Notes: a model not told the origin generated them from the letters alone. DNA of 15,693 nt from Saccoglossus kowalevskii (GCF_000003605.2 NW_003108583.1:222893-238585); one strand, 5' to 3'; counted from the first letter of the stretch, positions 1-9,255 are shown. Program-made: numbers and translations.

Positions 1-1400
1 CTCCCACTTTAAGTGTTCATCTATTATAATATCTATTCTCTATTGTCATAGAATCGCATATCTTTAAAACATGGAATGATATTGCTCGCGCGAAACTGGA
101 AATTTTTTTGAGAATAACAATTATCCTCTCATGAACTTGGTGTCCTTACATCATCAAAATTACGTCAGTGAACAGAGTAACAGTCTGTTCGAGTATTTTA
201 TACAGGATGGCCAAAATTACTAGATTTTTTAAGCGTGACTGGTGAAAATGCATGAAGATGGTTTAATTGTGGTGATTCATTGTGTTATATGCGGTTTAAA
301 ATAGATAAAGAGTATATTGGTTTTGATTATCAAATAAAACAGTACATTCCGACATACAATGATGTCATAAATTCTCCAGTTTCTTGGGCTGATTTAGAAG
401 ACAATAAGATGCTGTCAACAGGAATATTGAGAAACAAAACCCTAAAAACTGTTGGAGGGTGACTGTCTAATATGCGAATAGAACTATGTTGAGGTTAAAA
501 GTTACCGGCATATTTAAACTTTGGTGACCAAATGAGAAAATTAAAGTTTTATACGGGAAAAGTTATAAAACGACAATATGTGTTTGAACTGTGGTGTATT
601 ATACGTCCAACGTCAAATCCCGATTTTGATTCTGTAAGGCAAGTTTATCTTTCTTAAAGTGGAGGTAAACTGAGACAAACGAGGGAAGCAAGTTACTACT
701 AGTAAATATTTGCATGACTTAATCTTGTACTTAAATTGACTGCCATGAATGTAAAACAATATTTGTGAAATACTGGAACAACCATTAAATCAGGAATTGA
801 TGCAGGTCCATAGTCTTTTAACCAATATTCGTCATATGTACCTTCGAAATTCACGGTCGCAAAATACACATGTCAGTTTGAAAATACACTCATGTTTCAT
901 TTGCCGAATGTCCCTGGTATTGCAGACTGAACGATTGGTGTCACAGATATGTATTTCATATTCTCTCTTCCTTGGCGCTTATCCTTTTTTTTCAGCTTTC
1001 TGCTGTCTCTGCATTTTGCAAAATGCCAATATTTGACCATAACAACCGGTTCATAGGAGCCCCAGGGACATAAACATGAAATTTGATGGAAACTGCTAGA
1101 ACCGATGAAGACAAAAACATAGGAAATTGTAGTAGGTTATTGTAGTACTTGGTAATTATTCGATATAACTAGACACTTCGGACAAAATATCACTTCACAA
1201 TGACTCACTATGATATCGTTCGATAATATTGAATAATTTCCAAGAATTTCGATTCACAACAACCATTTTTTATATATTGCAAATATCACCTGACACCTGA
1301 CAGGTTAGTTATAGGTGGGGACTTTGCACTGAAGGTGAATAATCACGTGCACATCTGATCAAATGACATATAAATTCCACGATGCGTTTATCACACCATA
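1..1400. other. Non-coding stretch, no gene recognised
   Basis: This stretch is AT-rich and has no recognisable exon, RNA gene or repeat. The longest open frames (60 codons at 280-462 and 79 codons at 797-1036) have no familiar motif and low-complexity or cysteine-rich composition typical of chance frames. It could be intergenic or intronic. Confidence 0.5.
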
Positions 1401-1407
1401 TGTCTGT

Positions 1408-1995
1408 ACTACAGATGTGTCTATATTAATTATGTAAAGCATACATGTATATGTACCACATCTGTGTCGTTGTACACTTTAGTTATATCTAATTTGTTTT
1501 TAAATGTTTGTTTCATGTATTGTTGAGGGCATTCCGTGGATGCTAAAATTGAATTCCCGGATGGAGAGGTGGGTGTTACGTATGATATTTCTACCCCGAT
1601 AAGTATGATTTACTTAGGCTTATTACAGTAACTGACATAATGTACCAATGTAGTCAGTACACACGTAAAACAGTGCGAGACCTGGGTAAAGCATAATCAA
1701 ATCAATTATCTAGTTGAATTACCATCTCAAATAAACTCGCATAATTTGTTAATTACTACAGATGTGTCTATATAAACTACGTTAGGCTTAAAAGTACAAC
1801 AACTGAGTCATTCTACATTGTAGGTATTTCTACATTGTATTGTTATGTTTGTTGCGTGTATTGTTGCGGGTAGGTCTTGTACTGGAGTTGTATTCCCTGA
1901 GGGAGGGGCGTCTGTTGATAGACATACTTACGTAGGATATTGATATTCCTATGAGTAATATGTATGTTCGAAGTAACTGCCATAATGTACGCATA
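1408..1995. repeat. Diverged tandem duplication, spacing about 346 bp
   Basis: Matching blocks recur with a nearly constant offset. ACTACAGATGTGTCTATAT occurs at 1408 and again at 1755 (offset 347). AGTAACTGACATAATGTAC at 1627 recurs with one change at 1972 (offset 345). Between them, TATTGTTGNGGG and GAATTCCC/GTATTCCC blocks keep the same order. The constant offset indicates two old units of one duplicated segment rather than scattered short matches. A second-order repeat, TTCTACATTGTA, occurs twice inside unit 2 (1811-1822 and 1828-1839). No coding potential is seen in either unit. Confidence 0.65.
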
Positions 1996-2260
1996 TTCTC
2001 AGGCCATGTCTGTGGACTCCGACACCATATCATAACATATCAGTGTCGATTTCTCTCTCATGCCATATATATCTCATAAGTAATCCTTCTACATTAGTTT
2101 TAATCAAATTTGTGTAGTAATTTTCATTTTATATGTAAATAAAACATACATTCCAGGGTCACGGTATTGATATTTCATGCGTTTTATAACTTTCAAATGC
2201 GCAACATTAAAGTCGAAAACTTAAGTTGTTAGCAGTTATACGGAGGTAGAGTTCCCAATT

Positions 2261-2310
2261 AACCAATAACCAACTAACCAACTAACCAACCAACCAACTA
2301 ACCAACCAAA
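2261..2310. repeat. Imperfect (ACCA/ACTA)n microsatellite
   Basis: About 50 bp consists of the tetramers AACC and AACT in alternating order, ending before AAATAAATAC. It is a simple sequence repeat. The flanks (2040-2640) contain nothing else that I recognise. Confidence 0.85.
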
Positions 2311-2672
2311 TAAATACTTACTACATAATGGTGATTTTGATTTTTTAGTGTATACAAAATACTCAATTACGCTTGAATTAAAACGTGTAACATATCCACA
2401 ATGACCACAATTCTGCGAGCAAAACTATGTTGGACAAAATCACTACACTATTATAACAAAAACAACAACTGATTATGAAACACGGCAATGGTTTCGATGC
2501 AGAAATTGCTCTCATTTGATTTCATAATAAATACATATCTCACACGTCAATATTTTCGCTAGCCAAGGTCTAAGTTTATTCGGCCAAATATCTAAGCAGA
2601 CCTAGGCAGAACGACCATCAAATATGCGTATTCTAACAGCACCCCCAGTAGTCAGTTGCGGCTAATCATTGT

Positions 2673-2733
2673 CCAATCATTTTGCGTGTTACAAATCCCA
2701 CTTTGGCGGTTTATTTTAAACAAAATGGCGGCG
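2673..2733 (+). promoter_or_regulatory. Candidate promoter of helicase exon: CCAAT box and YY1-like start
   Basis: A CCAAT pentamer lies at 2673-2677. The start codon at 2725 sits in AAAATGGCGGCG, the classic arrangement in which a YY1-type ATGGCGGC element overlaps the initiator methionine of TATA-less animal genes. No TATA box is visible. The promoter role is inferred from motif and position only. Confidence 0.35.
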
Positions 2734-2889
2734 CCCATGAATCGTGATATTTGTGATAATAAAATTGCTAAAGTTTTCGGTGTTGTTGCCTTCAAGCCTC
2801 ACCAGGTACAGGCAATCGATGCAGTTTTGTGTGGAAAGGATGTACTCATAGCAACAAAAACGGGAAGTGGAATTTTGTTTCATAATTTG
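2725..2889 (+). CDS. First exon of a RecQ-like DNA helicase, Walker A core missing
   Basis: These 55 codons begin at the YY1-like ATG and end in phase 0 at a donor reading TTG|GTACGT. The protein has FKPHQVQAIDAVLCGKDVLI at residues 23-42, which resembles the Q/0-motif and start of motif I in superfamily 2 RecQ-type helicases (a phenylalanine, then HQ, QAI and GKDV). It then reads ATKTGSG followed directly by ILFHNL. Family members normally have GSGKS here, so the lysine and serine that bind ATP phosphate are absent, as if six bases were lost in frame. Upstream codons from 2656 lack a plausible start context. No DEAH-box exon or other helicase exon is recognisable downstream. It may be an orphan or pseudogene exon, or the first exon of a gene with very long introns. 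Helicase identity is moderately secure; function is doubtful. Confidence 0.5.
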
Positions 2890-2900
2890 GTACGTCAAAC

Positions 2901-3024
2901 CTGACTGGGCGCCTTGTTTCGAGACGCGCCCAATCAGATCTCGCTGCTTGAGATACGCAATTAGCCTATGTGATCCCGCACGGTATCGTGTAGAGGCCTA
3001 TAGGTCGAAGACACGGGACCGTGC
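2901..3024. repeat. Three consecutive hairpins, GC-rich island
   Basis: The arms CTGACTGGGCGC (2901-2912) and GCGCCCAATCAG (2926-2937) pair with one G-T mismatch around a 13-nt loop. ATCTC (2938-2942) pairs with GAGAT (2950-2954). GCACGGTATCGTGT (2978-2991) pairs with ACACGGGACCGTGC (3011-3024) in 12 of 14 positions. The segment is clearly richer in GC than its surroundings. It could be a foldback or MITE remnant or a structured RNA. I do not recognise a known RNA family. Confidence 0.55.
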
Positions 3025-4560
3025 AATTCGGACGATGACACGTTAATGGCCACTTTAAATTCAATGGATAATAAATGCCTTAAACACAACCAACCACTAG
3101 AGGGAGATGTTTGTTTTCACCACAATACGGACTTTATTTCTATTATACGTCAACTACACTAACACCAATATCTATCAATTAAACATTGAAAGTCGTTGGT
3201 AAGCGTTCCATTCTTCAAGTAGGCCATCGACAATAATATTTTGTACGTACACCAAGTTTGAACACTCAAAACCAAAATAGGGATACATTGACTACTTTTT
3301 GATCGTAGGACGCGTGTAGCCAATGGAAGCCAGTATAATAAAACACGTTTGATATAATGGCAAACACTAGTATCAAAAATAAGGTGATGATATATTCCAT
3401 TTTTTGTCTTTGATTTTTATATAAGAAATAATGTCGAAAAATAATTGAATATATAACCAGTTTCGGGTGAGTATTGTTTTTTTCCATTTGTAGAGTTAAT
3501 TTCACTTGTTTGAAATGGGTTAAATTCGGGATGCCTTAAATTGTGTCAATATCAGGAACATTTTGGTTATCACGATTGGCATAAAACTGGTAGAGGCGGA
3601 ATGATGGAAGTATAATTTAAAATATATAAATAGTGTTAAATGAATTTCTGGGCAATGACCCGCACACTGTACTTACTAGTTAACGTGCACGTGTTTAGTT
3701 GAATGGATGTCCGATTGTATAGTATCGTGGTACTCTTATTGCATCATTCCCCGATTTATGTCTCTGATAAGGATGTTGATCCTATTCCCGTTCTTTGTTT
3801 TTTATCTGTGAACTTGAGTGATGAGTAGAGTGTATTTGATACGTAAATGAAGACCGCCCTTGCATAATTCTTCTCAGTTTTATCCATATTCCTGGCAATT
3901 CACTCTTAACGAATCTTGAGTGATTAAGCTATGGGTCAGCTTTTATTGAAAAACATTTTATTGGCTCAGAAATGTTCACAGCCTTGTCCGTAACGTAGTA
4001 GGTGGAAAGTGCAGTAATTTATAACAAAAGCAATAGTTATTCCTGAGAATCATCAAGCATAATCTAACCCGCCGATGTGATACCAACGCCAGGATTAATT
4101 CAATCAATCAGTGTAATTAAAGTTATAGATACAGCGATTTATTGATCAATCAACGCCATTCAATTACACTACTTATCGGTTTTGGTAATTTAATTTGGAA
4201 GTATATATTAAGAATGACTACCAAAGTAGCATAGACTTGTATCGACCACTTTTCCGTTTTTTAGTAAAAAACAAACAAACAAATATACAATATATGAACA
4301 CCAACCACACTTGGTATTAAGATTTATTCTAAGTTACTAAACTGATTATCCATGATCGATTATTCACCCTTACGACACCAAATACTCGCTGACATATTCA
4401 CTTGCAATGCAATTCCGTTCCTAGCACGTTCCTACGGTGGCTTGTTAGGGCCATTGACGATTTTTCTAATTTTTGACATTTTCACTTGTATTTTCCGGCT
4501 TTTTCTCGAATTTCCAAAATTTTCTCCAGAATTGTTCTGCTATTATTTTGAATGTTCGAC
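3025..4560. other. Non-coding stretch, no gene recognised
   Basis: No exon with family motifs was found on either strand. A 79-codon minus-strand frame at 3266-3505 contains one hydrophobic stretch, and a 74-codon plus-strand frame at 4352-4576 is rich in F, L and I. Both look like products of AT-rich sequence rather than genes. Confidence 0.45.
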
Positions 4561-4564
4561 ATTT

Positions 4565-4604
4565 TCACCGCGGTGAGAATATTTAAACCGCGGTGAAAAT
4601 ATTT
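4565..4604. promoter_or_regulatory. Twin CCGCGG palindromes spaced 20 bp, upstream of a candidate first exon
   Basis: TCACCGCGGTGA (4565-4576) is a perfect 12-bp palindrome. An 18-bp unit, ACCGCGGTGAGAATATTT at 4567-4584, is repeated with one change at 4587-4604, exactly 20 bp (about two helical turns) downstream. An inverted YY1-like CGCCAT lies at 4613-4618, and a perfect donor follows at 4663. The tandem palindromes look like paired binding sites for a dimeric factor. Which factor is unknown. Confidence 0.4.
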
Positions 4605-4644
4605 CATTTCGTCGCCATTGTTTCGTAATTATCAAACGTGGGAG

Positions 4645-4662
4645 ATGCGTTCAGTTGAAGAG
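4645..4662 (+). CDS. Candidate short first exon (six codons or 5' UTR) with perfect splice donor
   Basis: An ATG at 4645 is followed by six codons (MRSVEE) ending in GAG|GTAAGT, a consensus donor. It lies just after the palindromic promoter-like element and upstream of the 5657 acceptor. Direct joining to 5657 does not work: the phase is wrong and a stop appears within about ten codons. If the donor is real, either an intermediate exon exists or this exon is untranslated. Confidence 0.25.
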
Positions 4663-4920
4663 GTAAGTTTACTGCCTTTTGGGGGGATTGTCTTCCGCAA
4701 GCTATTGTCATGAAAAAAAAACAAAGTCATATATTTTTAATGTGGGAGACACGACACGATCTGTACAACATACAATATAGGGGACGTTTCCAACCAATTG
4801 ACTGTCTGTCATTTTGTCAATCATTGTTACATTTAGAAAACAGAGACAAAGCACCATAAGTTATATATACACATAAATTTGTTTTGAGTTGCAACCGAAT
4901 TAACAAGCTCATTTGCATAT

Positions 4921-5311
4921 TTATTTATTTTTTATTTTTAGCTTCGCTGTCTACTTTGTCGAGCGGAGCTTATCATGTGAGTGAATGTCCGTCGGCATCC
5001 GGCGTCCATCGTCCGTGTCAACTTTTCACTTTTTCGACTTCTTCTTGAAAACTACAAGTCTGAATGCTTTGATACTTGGTGTATATGTACCTTGGTTAGA
5101 CCTCTTTTAGATTTGTTCATTTCATAATGATATCTAATTTTGATGAATATTTTTTGTCATTTTTGGTAGAAAGTGATATTTTCGAATTCGTGTTGAAAAC
5201 AGCCCAATTGCTTTTATACTATACATATTGCTCGTTTTCCAATGATATCTTCAGTCCTTTAATTGAAATATAAACTGCTAACAGCAGAGCTATCTCAGTC
5301 GATAGGCTGCT
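4921..5311 (+). repeat. Interspersed repeat, copy 1
   Basis: The segment starts with a T-rich run and an imperfect hairpin (AGCTTCGCT at 4940-4948, AGCGGAGCT at 4962-4970). A GTCCGTCGGCATCCGGCGTCC-like tract follows, then a TTGAAAACTACAAGTCTGAA-type block, and it ends in GAGCTATCTCAGTCGATAGGCT. The TCCGTC tract followed by a GAAAAC and TTTGATACTTGG block is a recurrent pattern in invertebrate interspersed repeats. A diverged second copy lies at about 13195-13399. No open frame of note is present. It is probably a non-autonomous element, class unknown. Confidence 0.55.
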
Positions 5312-5656
5312 TGTTGGTTAATAAACTTGTGAACCCATTGGTCCAAATGCAACTAAACATGGTGTAGACATTAGCAACAACCATGTGTCAACTTTGTTGA
5401 CCAGCACATGTGACAAAACATGATATTCACATATTATGCAAAAATTCATGAGCTCATTTGTATACTTGTTTGATTTAGAATTTGTGTTAATATATACCAG
5501 GTGTTCATTTGTGGGAACTGTACATGGACTGTGCATATTTAATTGATTTTCTGAGGACTTGGTCCATTTTGAAATTCTGAGCTGTGAGTTTCACAATGCT
5601 TTCACAATAGTTTCGTTTTAATTCAAAGTAATGTCTCAAATAATGTTCTTTTTTAG

Positions 5657-6203
5657 TGCTTCCAGTCATTTGGTGCCAGATTCTGACGTTCCACCCCATG
5701 TCACAAACCGCCGTCAAAGACTGCTTCAAATGTTGCGAAATAGTCAAAGCGAAAGTTCACCATCCCTCCAAAGAAATAAACAACATCGAAGAGCTGGAAG
5801 ACCCAAGAAACTATCAAGAATGATTACTGTGGGGATGTGGATTCTCACCTCAAACAAAATTGACAAGGATGGATGTAGGACTGCACAGGCAGTTAAGGCT
5901 CCACTTGGTGACAAGAATTTTATTGCATTAGAATTTCCACTGGATTCATCATATGAACAGCTGAAGTCAAAGATAGAAAATGCAATATTTGTCAATGGTA
6001 GTAATGCTATTGTCGGCAATCTCACAGATTTCCAATGCGAAGTTGTTAATGGACGTAATGAAAACGTGCGATCTGATCTGTCAGCTATGACATTTACTTT
6101 GGGTACTTACATCGACGAGAAGAAGATCCATGGGGCCATACGCCTATACTTGCTTTGCGTACCTTGGATATGGTCTTGTATTCAGTTGATGTTGATCGTG
6201 AAG
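5657..6203 (+). CDS. Exon encoding the N-terminal domain of a HECT-ligase-like protein
   Basis: The open frame is bounded by a T-rich acceptor (TTTTTTAG before 5657; another AG at 5664-5665 keeps the same phase) and a donor AAG|GTAATC at 6204. It ends in phase 0. The N-terminal third is polar and basic, with a GRPKK motif. A globular segment follows with VGMWIL, a weak G-rich region, a SSYEQLKSKIENAIFVNGSN stretch and TYIDEKKIHGAIRLYLL near the end. This order, from GRPKK through vGW, a ubiquitin-like basic segment and a terminal RLYLL, resembles the N-terminal domain of animal G2/M-phase-type HECT-like proteins as I remember them. The last 16 codons (after RLYLL) look less natural than the +2 frame, which reads TLDMVLYSVDVDREG, so a late frameshift is possible. 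The upstream partner exon is unknown. It may belong to the same gene as the HECT exons from 13815. Confidence 0.5.
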
Positions 6204-6782
6204 GTAATCTAAATGGTTAAATTGTAGCAGTCAATACGACTGAATACAATTAATATATGACAGGATGTGCTCATGCTTTTCAAATACCTGACATAACTTC
6301 ATGGCTGTATGCCTTGGGGTCATTCTTTCACTGACTTGTCCGTGTTTGTGATGTATTGTTTGTGTCTCTTGTGCAGCGTTTTTTGTCCATGGACTTGTAC
6401 TTTGCCATATGTGACACACGATTTCGATATTGGATTGGTATGATTGTTATTTCTGTTATAAAAGAATTAGTATAGTCCAACTTATCAATTAAATGTAACT
6501 TTCTTTTGAAGCAAAAAAATAATTTATTGATTTTATAATAAATGGCCGATATGTTTATTCTGCTTAAAAAAACATTATGCTCATACTGATTTCATTTCAA
6601 GACTGTATGTATGACATAGTCAAAGTCTCAATACACATATGCAATCGTTGGTGATGTATGGTTGACTTCTATCTAACTCCTTGGATGAGCGGTTTTTGTG
6701 ATATAGCATCTGTTACACTCAAATTGGGGAATTATATGACCAATGTGGTATGCCTAACATAATAACATCTTCCATTGAATAT
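6204..6782. other. Putative intron segment upstream of the LINE
   Basis: This AT-rich sequence lies between the 6204 donor and the LINE. A splice-acceptor-like TCTCTTGTGCAG ends at 6376 and is followed by a phase-0 frame open for about 30 codons with no recognised domain. Otherwise nothing is seen. Confidence 0.35.
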
Positions 6783-6793
6783 CAAGATGGCGG
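6783..6793 (+). promoter_or_regulatory. YY1-like site in LINE 5' UTR
   Basis: CAAGATGGCGG matches the YY1 core exactly and sits about 110 bp before ORF1. In human L1 a YY1 site near the extreme 5' end helps place transcription initiation. An equivalent role here is inferred. The site is also the best marker for the LINE's 5' boundary. Confidence 0.5.
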
Positions 6794-6904
6794 AAGGGTA
6801 ACATCGTGCACTTCGAGCTCCCGACTAACTGCTACGTAATGTGACAACCACAGCCTGTATCTTCTGAACAATCAACTAAATAGTAAAGTGAATTCGTGTG
6901 AACG

Positions 6905-7705
6905 ATGCCGAAGAAAAGTAGCCGCAAGCAAGAGAAGAAAGGAGAGCAAAATGAGGAAAAAACGCCTTCACCGTCCAGCCATGCTCGTTGTGGTTTTTCA
7001 ACACCTGGAACACCTGACGATGATGAAACTGAAGAGAAAGAATTCCGCCGTTTTATGAATGATACTTTGACTAGAATAGAGAAAAAACAAGACAAAATAA
7101 GTGGAAACCTAACTCAGTTAACAAAGCGAGTACAAGAATTAGAGGATGGTAAACATGATTTTCAGACCTCATTGGAGTATTCGGAAACTATATTACGCGA
7201 GCTACAAGATGAGAACTCAGTGTTCAAGAATATAATTGAGGCGTTGGAATCAAGGTATGAAACTATGAAACAACAATTACATGTCATCAGTGAAGACCAG
7301 TTAATGGGGGAAAGATACTCCCGAAGTTATAATATCAAAATAGTCGGAATCGAAGAGAAAGAGAAAGAAAATGCACATGAGGTGGCTGTCAAGTTTTTAG
7401 GAGACAAGTTTGTTATTGCGGTGGATGAAGTTGAAAATGCACATCGTACGGGCAAAATTCGGTCGCAAAAACCCAGGCACATTATAGTGAAGCTTCACAA
7501 AAGACCGACAAAGATAAACATTATGAAAACGCAGAAACAGATACTTCAAGACTCTGCAACTTATATTATTACTGATTTGCCACGAGCTGATGTGTTAGAA
7601 AAGAAAAGGCTAAATCACGTTATGAGACAAGCGTGGGAAAGTGGTAAAACTGTGGTGTTTAGAAACGGAAAACTGTACATTAAGAAACAGTTATTCAAAG
7701 GATGA
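6905..7705 (+). CDS. LINE ORF1 protein, RNA-binding chaperone type
   Basis: This is a complete 266-residue frame starting ATGCCGAAG and ending in TGA. Residues 1-40 are basic and polar (KKSSRKQEKKGEQ), then acidic. Residues about 45-130 are rich in E, K, L and Q with heptad-like spacing and read as a trimerising coiled coil. An RRM follows: GERYSRSYNIKIVGIEE (135-151) carries the RNP2-like strand, VENAHRTGK (176-184) is the conserved family motif, and RHIIVKL (191-197) is the RNP1-side strand. Residues about 205-266 form the C-terminal domain (TDLPRADVLEKKRLN, then GKTVVFRNGKLYIKK). The protein is expected to coat LINE RNA and act as a nucleic acid chaperone in the ribonucleoprotein. It has no stop or frameshift, in contrast with ORF2. 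Confidence 0.9.
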   Translation: MPKKSSRKQEKKGEQNEEKTPSPSSHARCGFSTPGTPDDDETEEKEFRRFMNDTLTRIEKKQDKISGNLTQLTKRVQELEDGKHDFQTSLEYSETILRELQDENSVFKNIIEALESRYETMKQQLHVISEDQLMGERYSRSYNIKIVGIEEKEKENAHEVAVKFLGDKFVIAVDEVENAHRTGKIRSQKPRHIIVKLHKRPTKINIMKTQKQILQDSATYIITDLPRADVLEKKRLNHVMRQAWESGKTVVFRNGKLYIKKQLFKG

Positions 7706-8431
7706 TCATTGTGAAAAGGTTACAAAATATTATGGAATGTTAGCATGAGAAATTTGTTTTCTTTGAAAAAAAAACGGTGAAAGTGAGATTCAGTGGAAAT
7801 AATTCTTTCCTAGCAAGTGCTTTTAGTTTTTCATTTATTTGTTTTGCCCTGCAGACATGGAAATTTGAAAGAAAATTGGCTGTCACGAAAGAAATTAATG
7901 TCCTTCGTAATGTTAATCTGAGTACAAAAACTGTCAATAGCTAAACCAACAGATGTGGCAATCTTGGTATGACACGGTGAATTCGTAATTACAGTGCCAG
8001 GTCGGTCACTGATTGGTAATACAAAATTAGACAAAACCACGACATTTGATAACCGGTATTCGTACAGGTGAGATTGGAAATGTTTGATGCTACTAAATGG
8101 TTATTTAGATGCTAAGATAGATTTAGATGTGATTGGCTACCATAATGAATCATGTCTGCCAGGTTTTCACACATTTACTGGTTAGCAAAGTTAGATTGAT
8201 ACACCTTAGGGTTACGTGGACCGCGAACACGTTAGTGATTTTGAGTCAGGTGGTTCTTTGTCTCGTCTCTGATGAGCTGGCAAAAAAATATGCAAGTGCA
8301 TAAGTTATGTTATCTGTTTATTTCTAAATGTTTTTTTCAGTTTTTTTTTTCTGTTGCTTTGTTAACATGTATTTTTTTCTCCCTTTTTGTGTTTTGTTTT
8401 TTGAGTCCTGTAGTGATCCAATAACATAATT
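7706..8431 (+). other. Inter-ORF spacer of the LINE, 726 nt, with acceptor-like tracts
   Basis: The ORF1 to ORF2 gap is much longer than the roughly 60 nt of human L1. It contains two pyrimidine-rich tracts ending in AG: TTATTTGTTTTGCCCTGCAG, ending at 7853, and a long T-rich run from 8330 that ends in CCTGTAG at 8413, just before the ORF2 ATG at 8432. No third ORF is supported. A 69-codon minus-strand frame at 7831-8040 is of unclear meaning. The spacer may contain a small insertion or serve translation of ORF2. Confidence 0.5.
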
Positions 8432-9252
8432 ATGGCTAACTTACAGCTGGTGTCACTGAACGTCAGAGGCTTAGGAGAGTACAAAAAAGGACAGACGTAT
8501 TTGCATGGCTCCGAGTACAGCAAGCATCTATTTACTGTCTTCAAGATACCCATTCAACTACTGAAGTGGAAGATCTCTGGCGGACAGAATGGGGTAATAA
8601 ATGTTTTTTTAGCTCCGGTCGCAGTAATAGCAGAGGAGTCACTATTTTATTTAGCGGTAATTTCGAATTCGAAAGCCATGCTTATAAAGCTTATGATATG
8701 GGGAATTATGATAGATTTGTCAGTTGATTTTCGTTTTACACTCGTTTCAATTTATGGCCCAAATGAGGACAACCCCCAGTTTTATAAAGAGTAACAAAAT
8801 GAAATAAATGTTATCGGGAATCAGAGTATAATTGCAGTAGGCGACTGGAATTTAGTTCAAAATACCGAACTTGACACACAATTTTATAAACATAAAAATA
8901 ATCCAAAGGCAGCTAAAGAAGTGGTAAATATTATCCAGAATTACCAATTAGTGGATATTTGGCGGGTACAGCACCCTACCAAAAAACGATATACTTGGAG
9001 AAAAAATAGAACCACAAAACAGAGTCGTTTAGATTATTTTTTAGTATCCATTCAGACTATAATCAACAATTCCAACGTTGAACCTGGCTACATTCACTGG
9101 TTAAAATCTACTGCAATTTTACCCTGGTACAAAAAGGGCGCGGTTTCTGGAAGTTTAATAGTTCCTTACTTAAAGATCCCGAGTATGTAAGACTGGCTAA
9201 AACCTGTATTAAAGAAACTGTTAACATGTATGCAGAGCAAGACCAGAATACA
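8432..9252 (+). pseudogene. APE-type endonuclease domain of ORF2, broken
   Basis: The N-terminal LNVRGLG is the first conserved block. Past the first frameshift, frame +2 (from about 8490) reads TDVFAWLRVQQ, IYCLQDTHST (the catalytic glutamate block, here with D in the usual E position of QETH) and SNSRGVTILF. After the second shift comes LVSIYGPNED, then a stop at 8792. IIAVGDWNLV (GDFN-type block) and SRLDYFLVS (RLDY block) are clear. The last block, SDH, is damaged: GY is followed directly by HSLVKI in a new frame, so Ser and Asp are gone. Catalysis is not possible from this copy. Confidence 0.85.
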
Positions 9253-9255
9253 TAG

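Noticed and set aside
280-462. Open frame of 60 codons (+)
   Set aside because: It has no motif or family resemblance, no good start context and no convincing splice sites. It could be an exon, but nothing supports it.
797-1036. Open frame of 79 codons (+)
   Set aside because: Composition rich in S, C, L and F suggests a chance frame in T-rich DNA.
3266-3505. Minus-strand frame with a hydrophobic segment
   Set aside because: The single TM-like stretch is explained by AT-rich sequence on the opposite strand. There is no family match and no splice context.
4352-4576. Open frame of 74 codons (+)
   Set aside because: It is F, L and I rich, ends inside the palindromic repeat, and has no recognisable domain.
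6377-6474. Possible exon after TCTCTTGTGCAG, in phase with the 5657-6203 exon
   Set aside because: The acceptor is good and the frame is open for about 30 codons, but the protein resembles no HECT segment and no convincing donor was seen.
7854-7943. Short + frame after TTGCCCTGCAG
   Set aside because: It is 29 codons, with no motif and no donor; more likely a chance frame behind a pyrimidine tract.
7831-8040. Minus-strand 69-codon frame in the LINE spacer
   Set aside because: It has a protein-like composition but no known motif and is antisense to the element. Kept only as a note.
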